Below, one piece after another: positions 14,480 to 21,556 of a stretch of DNA of 23,579 nucleotides. Source of the DNA: an uncultured Lachnospiraceae bacterium (lineage in GTDB: Bacteria; Bacillota; Clostridia; Lachnospirales; Lachnospiraceae). The stretch spans positions 37,953 to 61,531 of the forward strand of contig CAJUNN010000011.1 of the NCBI GenBank assembly GCA_910587955.1. Reading direction: 5' to 3'. How positions within the stretch are numbered: position 1 is the stretch's first letter; each line of letters starts with the position of its first letter. The notes under the pieces are model-generated. The model saw nothing but the letters and a program-made list of their open reading frames with translations. It was not told where the DNA came from and ran no database searches. Position numbers and translations under genes: made by a program.

Positions 14480-15658
14480 CTACTTTGCCATCCGATAGAT
14501 CTTTTCAATATCTTCCTTCCCCAGCTTCTGGATGCCGCCGATGGTCCGTGTCTCCATATAAGTACACTTATATGCCAGCTCCTTCATTTGATCCTCGCCA
14601 AGCTCCACGCCCAGCTCTGTGATGCTCACCGGCATACGGATAGAACGGAAGAAATTCTCCAGAGCCTCGATGCCCTCCAGCACCGTCTTCTCCGGATCTG
14701 CATAATCATAGGGAATCCCCATGACATTAACCGCGAATTTTGCAAAACGGGCTACATCTGAATGGTACACATAGCGCGCCCAGCTGCCCCATACAGCAGA
14801 AAGCCCCGCGCCATGAGCTACGTCAAACATGCCCCCCAGCTCATGCTCCAGCTGGTGGCAGGCCCAGTCTCCGGTACGTCCGCAGCCGGTCAGCCCGTTA
14901 TGGGAAAGGCTTCCCGCCCAGAGAACCTCCGCCCTGGCTTCGTAATTCTTCGGATCCTTTAAAAGAATCTTCGCTGCGTGCATGACCGTTTTTAAAAGCC
15001 CTTCTGCCAGATAGTCGGTCAGCTCCGTATTCATCTCATGGGAGAAATAGCGCTCCAATGTGTGCATCATAATATCCACGCAGCCGCTCATGGTCTGATA
15101 TTCCGGAAGGGTATAGGTCAGCTCCGGGTTCATCACAGCGAAACGGGGACGTATGAGAGCGCTGTGCAGGCCGCGTTTCAGCCACCCTTCCTCATTGGTA
15201 ATCACAGTGGAGTCGCTCATCTCGCTTCCCGTGGCCGCAATCGTCAAAACCACGCCCAGAGGCGTACCCGCCTTAGCCTGGGATTTTTTCAAGTACAAAT
15301 CCCAGACATCTCCCTCATATTTCATTCCCAGAGCAATCGCCTTGGCAGAATCGATGGCGCTTCCGCCTCCCACAGCCAGGATAAAATTCACGCCCTCCTT
15401 TTTTGCCAGCTCAATCCCCTCATACACCAGAGACAGCCGCGGATTGGGCACTGCTCCCCCCAGGCTTACATAGGGAATCCCCGCTTCATTCAGGGATGCG
15501 CACACCCGATCCAAAAGTCCGGTTCTTATTACACTGCCCGTTCCGTAATGCACCAGAACCTTTGTCCCATTCTGCGCCTTGATTAACTCTCCCACCTGGG
15601 TCTCTGTATCTTTTCCAAAGACCACCTGGGTGGGGGCGTAATACTGAAAATTCATCAT
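14480..15658 (-). CDS. Iron-containing alcohol dehydrogenase, butanol-dehydrogenase-like
   Basis: A 392-residue group III (Fe-dependent) NAD(P)H alcohol dehydrogenase, probably reducing aldehydes to alcohols in fermentation. Cofactor loop LAVGGGSAIDSAKAIALG is at about 95-111. The metal ligands are visible: D195 and H199 (GCVDIMMHTLE), then the histidines in HQLEHELGG and VAHGAGLSAVW. The opening NFQYYAPTQVVFGKD is typical of the BdhA/YqhD branch. AAGGAGAG lies 9 bases before ATG-ATG, so the start could be one codon later. It has its own promoter and, behind a GH1 remnant, a strong terminator. Fusion to the remnant at the stop codon suggests the gene was placed here by recombination. Confidence 0.92.
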   Translation of the reverse strand: MMNFQYYAPTQVVFGKDTETQVGELIKAQNGTKVLVHYGTGSVIRTGLLDRVCASLNEAGIPYVSLGGAVPNPRLSLVYEGIELAKKEGVNFILAVGGGSAIDSAKAIALGMKYEGDVWDLYLKKSQAKAGTPLGVVLTIAATGSEMSDSTVITNEEGWLKRGLHSALIRPRFAVMNPELTYTLPEYQTMSGCVDIMMHTLERYFSHEMNTELTDYLAEGLLKTVMHAAKILLKDPKNYEARAEVLWAGSLSHNGLTGCGRTGDWACHQLEHELGGMFDVAHGAGLSAVWGSWARYVYHSDVARFAKFAVNVMGIPYDYADPEKTVLEGIEALENFFRSIRMPVSITELGVELGEDQMKELAYKCTYMETRTIGGIQKLGKEDIEKIYRMAK

Positions 15659-15712
15659 CGTTTTTCTCTCCTTTTACAAATTCCCCTATCTCTTTCTTCC
15701 ATCTATAATCTC

Positions 15713-15741
15713 AGTATACTCAAAAACAATCCATAATACAA
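15713..15741 (-). promoter_or_regulatory. Promoter of the alcohol dehydrogenase gene
   Basis: Minus strand TTGTAT, 17 bases, TATACT, with the start codon about 50 bases further on. It sits between the metallo-hydrolase stop and the dehydrogenase start. Confidence 0.65.
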
Positions 15742-15751
15742 GAACGGAATC

Positions 15752-16558
15752 CTACGACAGCTCAAACACCTCCAGATCCTCCGGCACATAGAGATTTCCT
15801 GAAAAATACGGCCTTCCCTCCGCCAGATACAGCTCTTTACGCCGGGCAATATTCTTGTCCTCCGTATGATAAAGGATCAGGTTCTTTACTCCCAGCTCCT
15901 GCGCCATCTCGCAGGCGTCCTTCACCGTCGTGTGGCATTTCTCATAGGGCTTAAACTCATCCGCCTGACTGTACAGACAGAACGCCTCATGCAGTAGCCA
16001 GTCTGCATTCTTCACATACTCGTATTCGCACTCCCGGTAAGGCTCGTCCCCTGCAAAGGTAAAACGCTGTCCATTCTGGAGACTCATAGTAAAGCCATAC
16101 TGTTTTGCCTTTACAGACTGGATGTCAAAAAACTTCACCTGATAGCCCAGGATCTCCCGCACATCCCCATCCTCCAAAGGATGAAAAAAGATGCGCTCTC
16201 CAATGAGCTTCACAAACTTCCCCTGCACGGTCAGACGCACAATGGTCATCAGTGTCTCCACCAGATCCCGGTGGCAGTAGAGATCGAGATTCCCCTCATA
16301 TTTTCCCTGTTTCATCCGCGCCGCAATCATCCGGATCATCCAAACCATCCCCAGTAAATGATCCGTGTGCTCATGGCTCAAAAAGATCTGATGGATCTCA
16401 TCCAGAGGGATCCCTGCCTTCTCCAGCTGCGCCAGAATTCCGTTTCCGCCTCCCGCATCTACCAAAAAATAGCCCTGCTCATTTTGAATCGCCGAACAGG
16501 TATTGTAGCATTTCGTCACATTGGCATTTCCTGTGCCAAGAATAATCAGCCGTTCCAT
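15752..16558 (-). CDS. Metallo-beta-lactamase-fold hydrolase, RNase Z-like
   Basis: A 268-residue cytoplasmic metal hydrolase. The start LIILGTGNA and LVDAGGGNGI are the first strands of the fold. SHEHTDH (62-67) supplies HxHxDH, the metal-binding motif of this superfamily. FAGDEPY holds the bridging aspartate, and further histidines are in LLHEAF, CHTTVKD and YHTEDK. The layout resembles RNase Z and related phosphodiesterases, but I see no clear exosite arm, so the substrate (tRNA 3' end, cyclic nucleotide or other) is left open. The start follows AGGAGG. A strong promoter lies 80-110 bases upstream. It is probably monocistronic, with the dehydrogenase on its own promoter after it. Confidence 0.85.
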   Translation of the reverse strand: MERLIILGTGNANVTKCYNTCSAIQNEQGYFLVDAGGGNGILAQLEKAGIPLDEIHQIFLSHEHTDHLLGMVWMIRMIAARMKQGKYEGNLDLYCHRDLVETLMTIVRLTVQGKFVKLIGERIFFHPLEDGDVREILGYQVKFFDIQSVKAKQYGFTMSLQNGQRFTFAGDEPYRECEYEYVKNADWLLHEAFCLYSQADEFKPYEKCHTTVKDACEMAQELGVKNLILYHTEDKNIARRKELYLAEGRPYFSGNLYVPEDLEVFELS

Positions 16559-16639
16559 TTCTCTTCCTCCTCTGTCCCAGTTTCACAGAAAATATCAATT
16601 CCCCTGTAATCCACTGCTTCTATTCATTCTGTATTTTTT

Positions 16640-16668
16640 ATCTTATCCAAAAAAAAGTTCTTGGTCAA
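16640..16668 (-). promoter_or_regulatory. Promoter of the metallo-hydrolase gene
   Basis: Minus strand TTGACC, 17 bases including a run of eight T, TAAGAT. The leader would be about 75 bases, with no obvious riboswitch fold. Confidence 0.75.
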
Positions 16669-16731
16669 CTCATTCTTCATGCTGAAAAATAAGATGCCAT
16701 AAGCATATGATGCAGTTACCTCTTCTTATAC

Positions 16732-16766
16732 GACAGCAGCCCTCCCTTTTCCAGGGAGGTGCTGTC
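16732..16766. terminator. Strong hairpin after the amidase, possible terminator without T-run
   Basis: GACAGCA-GC-CCTCCC, a 7-base loop and GGGAGG-TGCTGTC form a 13-bp stem with a 2-base bulge. It lies 19 bases beyond the amidase stop. No T-run follows on either strand, so the terminator reading is tentative. Confidence 0.4.
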
Positions 16767-16784
16767 TAATCCAGGCTTAAAAGT

Positions 16785-17375
16785 TTAAGTGGTAATATAA
16801 GTATTGTACCCTTTCTCCCGTACTTCCCGCTCCATAGCAATGGCATTGCTCAGCCGGGAAAATGCTCCTACCTGTACCTTGTACAGGCCGTCCTGGTACA
16901 CGATAAACGCCGGGAAGCCGTCGTTTTCCAGAAGCTGGAGTAAATTGTCCGCATTCTGGCGCTCCCGGAAAGCCCCTGCCTGCACCCGGTAAAGCTCTTC
17001 CGGTTCCATAGGAGGAACCGGTTTCTCGGGCGGCATGGGAGGAACGGGCCGCATGGGAAATCTATGGCGCTCCTCCGGTTCTTCCTCCTCCACGGCACTG
17101 GAGGATACGGCCTGCCCTTCCAGGGTCTCCATAATCCCGTCCGCGATGGCCTGTGCAACAGCCTGGAATTTAGAGTCAAAGAGCTGATTGTCCTTATCGC
17201 TGTCGATAAAGCCGGCCTCCACCAGAAGGGCCGGCATCTGGGTACTGTTCAGCACCACCAGATTGGGCCTGAGGCTGATGCCGATATCCCGGAAGCCCAA
17301 GGCTGCCAGGTTGGCGTCGATTCTCTCCGCTATCTCTTTCTTAATCCCGGAATCATCAAAAATAAGAGTTTGAAC
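16785..17375 (-). pseudogene. N-acetylmuramoyl-L-alanine amidase with SPOR domain, 5'-truncated
   Basis: About 197 codons of the 3' end of a peptidoglycan amidase that cuts the bond between muramic acid and the L-Ala of the stem peptide. Present: the end of the Amidase_3 domain (DDSGIKKEIAERIDANLAAL, GISLRPNLVVLNST, and MPALLVEAGFID with the catalytic glutamate), then a proline-rich linker (PVPPMPPEKPVPPM) and a SPOR domain with the YRVQAGAF and YKVQVGAF repeats that bind denuded glycan. Missing: the zinc ligands and first half of the catalytic domain. The frame loses similarity at about 17375, where AT-rich recombinase DNA begins, and meets a stop near 17402. The 5' half should lie beyond the right edge if an element inserted here. 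Confidence 0.85.
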
Positions 17376-17405
17376 ACTAGTTACAAAATTAAATGGGTAT
17401 CCTTA
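17370..17405. other. Probable junction (att site) between amidase gene and integrated element
   Basis: Amidase coding similarity stops at about 17375 and base composition falls sharply to the right, 60-90 bases before the recombinase stop. Serine integrases usually sit next to such a junction and leave a core of only a few bases, so the exact point cannot be fixed without the other end. Confidence 0.5.
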
Positions 17406-17464
17406 ATCTGATATGTAGAAATTTAAGATATTTATATTATAGCATATTTTGAATCAAAGACAAG

Positions 17465-18964
17465 TTAAACTTTCCATTCTATACTAAAATCATCTTCAAA
17501 TACACAAATCCTTTTGATAAAATTTTTAACCACTATTTTTCGTTCCTCAAATCCTAAAGAAGAAAAAACTAATTCCTTCAAATATACCTGTTTTCTTACA
17601 GTTATCACTTGCGTATAGAGTTCTTCCTTATTTCTATTTAGCTTTTTGATTTCTTCATTCACATATTTTAACGCAACATCCTCTAAAACTCCTGTAGATA
17701 TAGATGCAACCAATCTTTGAATCTGTTCTTCGATTTGCATAATTTTTATTTTCACTTCATTGCTTATAACAGTCAATTCTTCGTCCACCGGTTCTATGCT
17801 ACACTTTTCCAGCATCTCTTCCAGGGCTTGCTCTACTTCATCCTCTACACTATCCAAATATAGTCTAATCATTTTATCACATCCATGCTGCATGTGACCA
17901 CTGCAATACAAAGGATGTTTTGTGCTGCCTTTACGAACAATCGGTACAACCGCCTTTCCGCATTCAGCACACTTCATTACTCCACTTAGCCAAGTATTTT
18001 TACTTTTTCCGTTATTTTTCATCGGAATGTTATCCCTTAATTTTCTCTGTATAGCAATCCATAAACCGGAATCTAGTATTCCAGGCCAGCTTCCCAAAGA
18101 CACTTGTAATAATGCCCGATTTTTTTCTGAAAAACTTGCAATTACTTTAGTACTATTTCGCCCAACAATCAAAATTCCCCGCTCACCTGTAAATTCTTCC
18201 ATGGGATTTACAATTTTAATCCCAAGCTCTTTAAAATAACTATACAATGTTATATCCGCTTTGACATACACAGGATTTTTCAAAACCCGGGATACTGACA
18301 TGCTACTCCATGTAGTTCCATAATATGATGGTACTCTTTCTTCGTTTAACTCTGTACGAATACGCGATAATGAATAATCTAGCTCTATGTACGCTTTAGA
18401 TATTCTCTCCACAATATGAATTGAAGAATTAAACTCTATGGAAGCATAATTCTTTCCATTCATAGCCACACGTTTACAAAGAGTAAATCCATAAGGGGCT
18501 GGACCTCCCGGCCAGTGCCCCTCACCTGTTCTACTGTAATAATTATCTTTAATTCGTTCTCCGATAACCTCCCTTTCCATTTGCGCAAAAATCATAACGA
18601 TGTATACCATTGCTTTTCCAACCGGCGTTGACGTATCAAAGTTTTCATTTACAGAAATAAACTCGACCCGGTGTTTTGACATTATTTCCCAGGCAATACA
18701 GAAATCTATTAAAGAGCGGCTGAACCGATCAAGGCGGTATACAATTACCCTATGTATTCTTCCTGCCTCAATATTTTGAAATAACCGAATATACTCTGGA
18801 CGGTTTGTATTTTTTCCACTGTACCCCTTATCAACATATACTTGTACATTATCGCCTTGGCAGCGCCTTCTCCCAAATTCAATCTGTGTCTCAATGGAAA
18901 TACTGTCCTTCTTGTCTATAGACTGCCGAGCATATATAGCTTCTTCCATGTCATACAAGGCCAT
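17465..18964 (-). CDS. Large serine recombinase (integrase)
   Basis: A 499-residue site-specific recombinase that would integrate and excise a mobile element. The resolvase domain (about 8-150) has the nucleophile S15 in YARQSID and the arginines of YRLDRFSRS. The recombinase domain follows (about 155-300, with GPAPYGF). A zinc ribbon is formed by C332, C335, C354 and C362. A long coiled coil (about 370-480) comes last. This is the phage/ICE integrase type. The start is uncertain: ATG at 18964 sits directly on AAGGGGGG, while TTG at 18958 has better spacing. The gene is visibly AT-richer than its flanks and points towards the broken amidase. A 44-residue ORF precedes it by 13 bases. Confidence 0.93.
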   Translation of the reverse strand: MALYDMEEAIYARQSIDKKDSISIETQIEFGRRRCQGDNVQVYVDKGYSGKNTNRPEYIRLFQNIEAGRIHRVIVYRLDRFSRSLIDFCIAWEIMSKHRVEFISVNENFDTSTPVGKAMVYIVMIFAQMEREVIGERIKDNYYSRTGEGHWPGGPAPYGFTLCKRVAMNGKNYASIEFNSSIHIVERISKAYIELDYSLSRIRTELNEERVPSYYGTTWSSMSVSRVLKNPVYVKADITLYSYFKELGIKIVNPMEEFTGERGILIVGRNSTKVIASFSEKNRALLQVSLGSWPGILDSGLWIAIQRKLRDNIPMKNNGKSKNTWLSGVMKCAECGKAVVPIVRKGSTKHPLYCSGHMQHGCDKMIRLYLDSVEDEVEQALEEMLEKCSIEPVDEELTVISNEVKIKIMQIEEQIQRLVASISTGVLEDVALKYVNEEIKKLNRNKEELYTQVITVRKQVYLKELVFSSLGFEERKIVVKNFIKRICVFEDDFSIEWKV

Positions 18965-18977
18965 CCCCCCTTATTAG

Positions 18978-19112
18978 TCACTTATCTTGCTTTTTACTTC
19001 TTTTTTTCTTCTTTTGTAACTCAAAGATTTGTTTTTGTGTCTGATTATAGACTTTTTGTACCATTATAGCACGTTCTTTTTCATTTTCATAGAAAGGCAT
19101 TTTTTGAATCAT
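18978..19112 (-). CDS. Small basic protein encoded directly upstream of the recombinase
   Basis: A frame of 44 codons from ATG 19112; in-frame GTG codons at 19118, 19127 and 19130 could extend it. It ends 13 bases before the recombinase start. The product begins IQKMPFYENEKERAIMVQK and ends in a lysine-rich helix (LQKKKKRSKKQDK), predicted wholly helical and strongly basic. The composition is protein-like rather than random, and the codon use is as AT-rich as the recombinase. A role as DNA-binding accessory or directionality factor is a guess from position and charge. No clear promoter is found in the AT-rich 132 bases upstream. Confidence 0.5.
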   Translation of the reverse strand: MIQKMPFYENEKERAIMVQKVYNQTQKQIFELQKKKKRSKKQDK

Positions 19113-19244
19113 TTCCACATTTTCCACCACACCCTATTTTTTTATATATACGTATCTTTTTATTTCCTTATTCCGCCCCACATATATATCCATCCCATCA
19201 CTATTCACTTATCAAAGAACAATTTTCCCCACTAAATCACCGAT

Positions 19245-19532
19245 TTACTTCACAAATCCCAAAAACTCAAACACGACTTTCCGAAGCGGTTCGTTCAGCA
19301 ATACCGTTACGGCCAAGGACAACAAGGCAAGCACCGCCCCTGCGAGCATAATCCGGACACTCCACCGCAAAACATCTGCCAAGATCTGCGCCAGCTTTGC
19401 TCCGGCTGTCAATTTATTTACTACCACCGCCTCTGCGTTCAGCCTTTCCTTTAATTCTTGCTTTTCCTGCTCTTCCTGATGCTCCGCACGGTACTTCAAA
19501 TACAATATTTTCGGCTTTGTTTTCTTTCTCAT
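19245..19532 (-). CDS. Small membrane protein, last gene of the CpaE-like operon
   Basis: This 95-residue protein is not one I recognise. It has a charged, helical N-terminus (EHQEEQEKQELKERL, about 17-31), then a hydrophobic segment at about 57-80 (WSVRIMLAGAVLALLSLAVTVLL) and a short tail, so it is predicted to be a single-pass membrane protein with a cytoplasmic coiled coil. Its ATG overlaps the CpaE-like stop as ATGA, so the two are translationally coupled and probably act together. AAAGGGG lies 6 bases upstream of the start. Similar coupling in Tad-like loci joins CpaE to membrane platform proteins, but this protein is too small to be TadB or TadC. Confidence 0.65.
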   Translation of the reverse strand: MRKKTKPKILYLKYRAEHQEEQEKQELKERLNAEAVVVNKLTAGAKLAQILADVLRWSVRIMLAGAVLALLSLAVTVLLNEPLRKVVFEFLGFVK

Positions 19533-20632
19533 GCCTGCCCCTTTCTCTTAAAAAAGCTCTTTTTCTGCGGTTCCGGCTTCGGAAAATAGTCTCCCAAAAA
19601 GCTGTCCATCCCCTCCACCTGCACCGCATTGTATGGGTATGCCTCATATTTCGGGAAAAATACCGCCAGGGTCTCACCCTTTTCTGTTGTCATGCTATCC
19701 CGTATGTCCCTCTGGTGTCCTGAGTAAGTAAGATTAAACAAGAAGTACATTTCCTTCAGCATTTCTTCCGGACACAGGGCAAACACGCTCTGAAGATTCT
19801 CCAGCTCCCACGCCTTACTGCCGGCTACCATCAGGCGGACATTTCCTTTGTTGTAAGTCAGCTGGTCACAGCCTGTATAACTTCCAAAATCTACAATCAC
19901 AAAATTGTAGCTCTTTCCCAGCACAGCGGCCAAAGACGCTTCTTTCCTGGCCGGATAATAATCTACTCCCCCAATGGAAAAGTAATCCTTCTCAATCAGG
20001 TTTTCATCGAAACTTTCCTGTATCCTCTGAAAATCCCCGGATCCGTTATACTCGGCAACCGCCACCATGTACCCCTTGCTCCGAAGGGCAGACGCCAGGG
20101 CAATGGAGGTATGGGTCACGCCGATGCGCGCCTGACTCCCTGCAACAGCAATCATTACTTTATTGACGACCTGCTTAATTTCCTGCCTTACCAAAACCTT
20201 TTCTGCCGTTCCCGCATCCTTAAAAGATACGGCATCCCGGAATGTCTTTCCTGATACTAGGCAGCATTCCAATTCCTGTCTGATAGTCAGGTAATCGTCC
20301 GTCAAAATCAGGTTATACAAACCCAGCTGAAACAGATGGGAAAGCAACCCGTCTCCCGCTCGTCTGTTGGTTGCCAAAATGATAATCCGGCAGCTGTCAT
20401 ACATCATCCGGTAATTTTCCACTGCCTGGATAATTTCTTCATCCGTATCTTTCAGTGCTGACAGGTCTATCACAAGCTGCTCTATCTGGCTCATATTTGC
20501 AATATTTTGGCGGACATGCTTCAACAAAAAAAATTCGTTGCTCACCTGACAGTTTAATATTAATAACCCGCAGCGCTCAATCGTACTGCGTATCACTTCG
20601 TTATATGGCTCTGATGCAATATAATAAATCAT
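19529..20632 (-). CDS. CpaE-like ParA/MinD-type ATPase with altered P-loop
   Basis: A 367-residue cytoplasmic protein. Residues 1-115 look like a degenerate receiver domain (VIDLSAL, CRIIILATNR). Residues about 155-340 are a SIMIBI-type ATPase domain with strand MIAVAGS, then the loop GSQARIGVTHT (165-175) where ParA/MinD proteins have KGGVGKT; both lysines of the deviant Walker A are absent and arginine precedes IG. Walker B-like YNFVIVDFG is at 242-250. This is the arrangement of CpaE/TadZ, which places Tad pilus machinery at the membrane; loss of the lysines suggests weak or no hydrolysis. The C-terminus is basic (KKSFFKRKGQA). ATG overlaps the previous stop as ATGA. Confidence 0.75.
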   Translation of the reverse strand: MIYYIASEPYNEVIRSTIERCGLLILNCQVSNEFFLLKHVRQNIANMSQIEQLVIDLSALKDTDEEIIQAVENYRMMYDSCRIIILATNRRAGDGLLSHLFQLGLYNLILTDDYLTIRQELECCLVSGKTFRDAVSFKDAGTAEKVLVRQEIKQVVNKVMIAVAGSQARIGVTHTSIALASALRSKGYMVAVAEYNGSGDFQRIQESFDENLIEKDYFSIGGVDYYPARKEASLAAVLGKSYNFVIVDFGSYTGCDQLTYNKGNVRLMVAGSKAWELENLQSVFALCPEEMLKEMYFLFNLTYSGHQRDIRDSMTTEKGETLAVFFPKYEAYPYNAVQVEGMDSFLGDYFPKPEPQKKSFFKRKGQA

Positions 20633-20994
20633 GCAATCACCTCTTCCATCCGCATTTTTTTACTTTGTATCTTTTCCAGTTTCGGCAGAAGAAGCAGTTT
20701 CAAAAATTCTGCCCTCTGAACCGGAATCCGGCTTAATACAGCATCATAACCATCTTTGACCTCTTTTCGAACGGGAATTGTTTTTACAATCCTTTTTTTC
20801 TTTGCTTCCTGGAGATTTCGCACCGGAAAGGTGCAAGTAATACTCCCTTTTTCTTCTATCTCCTTCTGCAGCTCCTCCAAACTCTGCATCAGCAGCCCCC
20901 GGAGCAGGGGAAAGCTTTTCAGTGTTGTAAGCGTAGTGCAGTCATTCAAAAGGACAATTTCCTCTTCCGAAAACCAAATCGTTATTTTTTCCAT
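20629..20994 (-). CDS. Hypothetical cytoplasmic protein upstream of the CpaE-like gene
   Basis: A 121-residue product that I do not recognise. It has no membrane segment. The N-terminal MEKITIWFSEEEIVLLND forms a strand and helix, the middle carries a basic stretch (EAKKKRIVKTIPVRKEVKDG), and a C-terminal helical region contains LSRIPVQRAEFLKLLLLPKLEKI. The overall pattern is small, alpha-rich and basic, so an adaptor is possible. The frame extends to ATG 21006, but only 2 bases follow GAAAGGA there; ATG 20994 with GGGGATT is preferred. It overlaps the preceding gene by 13 bases and the next by 4, so it belongs to the same translational unit. Confidence 0.6.
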   Translation of the reverse strand: MEKITIWFSEEEIVLLNDCTTLTTLKSFPLLRGLLMQSLEELQKEIEEKGSITCTFPVRNLQEAKKKRIVKTIPVRKEVKDGYDAVLSRIPVQRAEFLKLLLLPKLEKIQSKKMRMEEVIA

Positions 20995-21545
20995 TCCAAT
21001 CCCCATATTCCTTTCTCTGTAAACCGGATCTCTGTGTAATCCATTTCTATGTCATCATAGATATATTCTATTTCCAGGTCCGTTTCCAAGTCTGCAAAAT
21101 AGCAATGAAAACCAATCCTGTTTTCTTCCCGGCGCGCCATGCCCTCCCTTAACCGAAGTTCCAAATCCCGGTTTTCCGGAAGCGGCAATTCCTTCTGTGT
21201 TTTCAAAAATTCCATGGTCGCCGGAACCAGATCTGCATATGCCTGATAGGGAAGAAAGGCATCATCCTCCTGGATCTCTTCCATCTCCGTAAAATATACG
21301 CTCCAGCCATCTTCTACACCGAAACGCTCCGGCGTCAATTCTTCCTCTTTTGCAGGTTTTTCTGCCGGCTCTGTTCCGTTTTCCGGCTTTTTCTCCTTTT
21401 CTTCCTGTATTTCCTCTTGTCTATTTTCCTGTCGGTTCTCCTGGGTATCTTTATGGCTCTGGCCTGAAAAAAATTGAAAGTACAGGCCTAAAAAGGCGAC
21501 GATCAGGCACAACGCCACCATGAATATCGCTTTCACATCTTTCAT
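20982..21545 (-). CDS. Membrane-anchored extracytoplasmic protein, unknown function
   Basis: A 187-residue protein with one N-terminal hydrophobic anchor (AIFMVALCLIVAFLGLYFQFF, about 6-26) and a very charged, low-complexity linker of glutamate, glutamine, lysine and asparagine (about 30-75, with the repeat ENRQENRQEE). A compact C-terminal domain follows (about 78-187) ending TEIRFTEKGIWGLEWKK. The topology places that domain outside the cell, spaced from the membrane. I know no family for it. ATG 21545 has AGAGGAG 6 bases before it and lies 11 bases past the C39 peptidase stop, so they are co-translated. It may be a structural partner of the peptidase or of a secretion apparatus. Confidence 0.68.
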   Translation of the reverse strand: MKDVKAIFMVALCLIVAFLGLYFQFFSGQSHKDTQENRQENRQEEIQEEKEKKPENGTEPAEKPAKEEELTPERFGVEDGWSVYFTEMEEIQEDDAFLPYQAYADLVPATMEFLKTQKELPLPENRDLELRLREGMARREENRIGFHCYFADLETDLEIEYIYDDIEMDYTEIRFTEKGIWGLEWKK

Positions 21546-21556
21546 TGCGTTCTCCT

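Noticed and set aside
14429..15658. Translational read-through of the dehydrogenase TAG into the GH1-like tail
   Set aside because: The frames agree, but dehydrogenases of this family end where this one does and the tail matches GH1 C-termini; a recombination scar explains it better.
19029..19235. Plus-strand 68-codon frame rich in Phe, His and Ile
   Set aside because: Low-complexity translation of AT-rich intergenic DNA, antisense to the small ORF upstream of the recombinase; no ribosome site.
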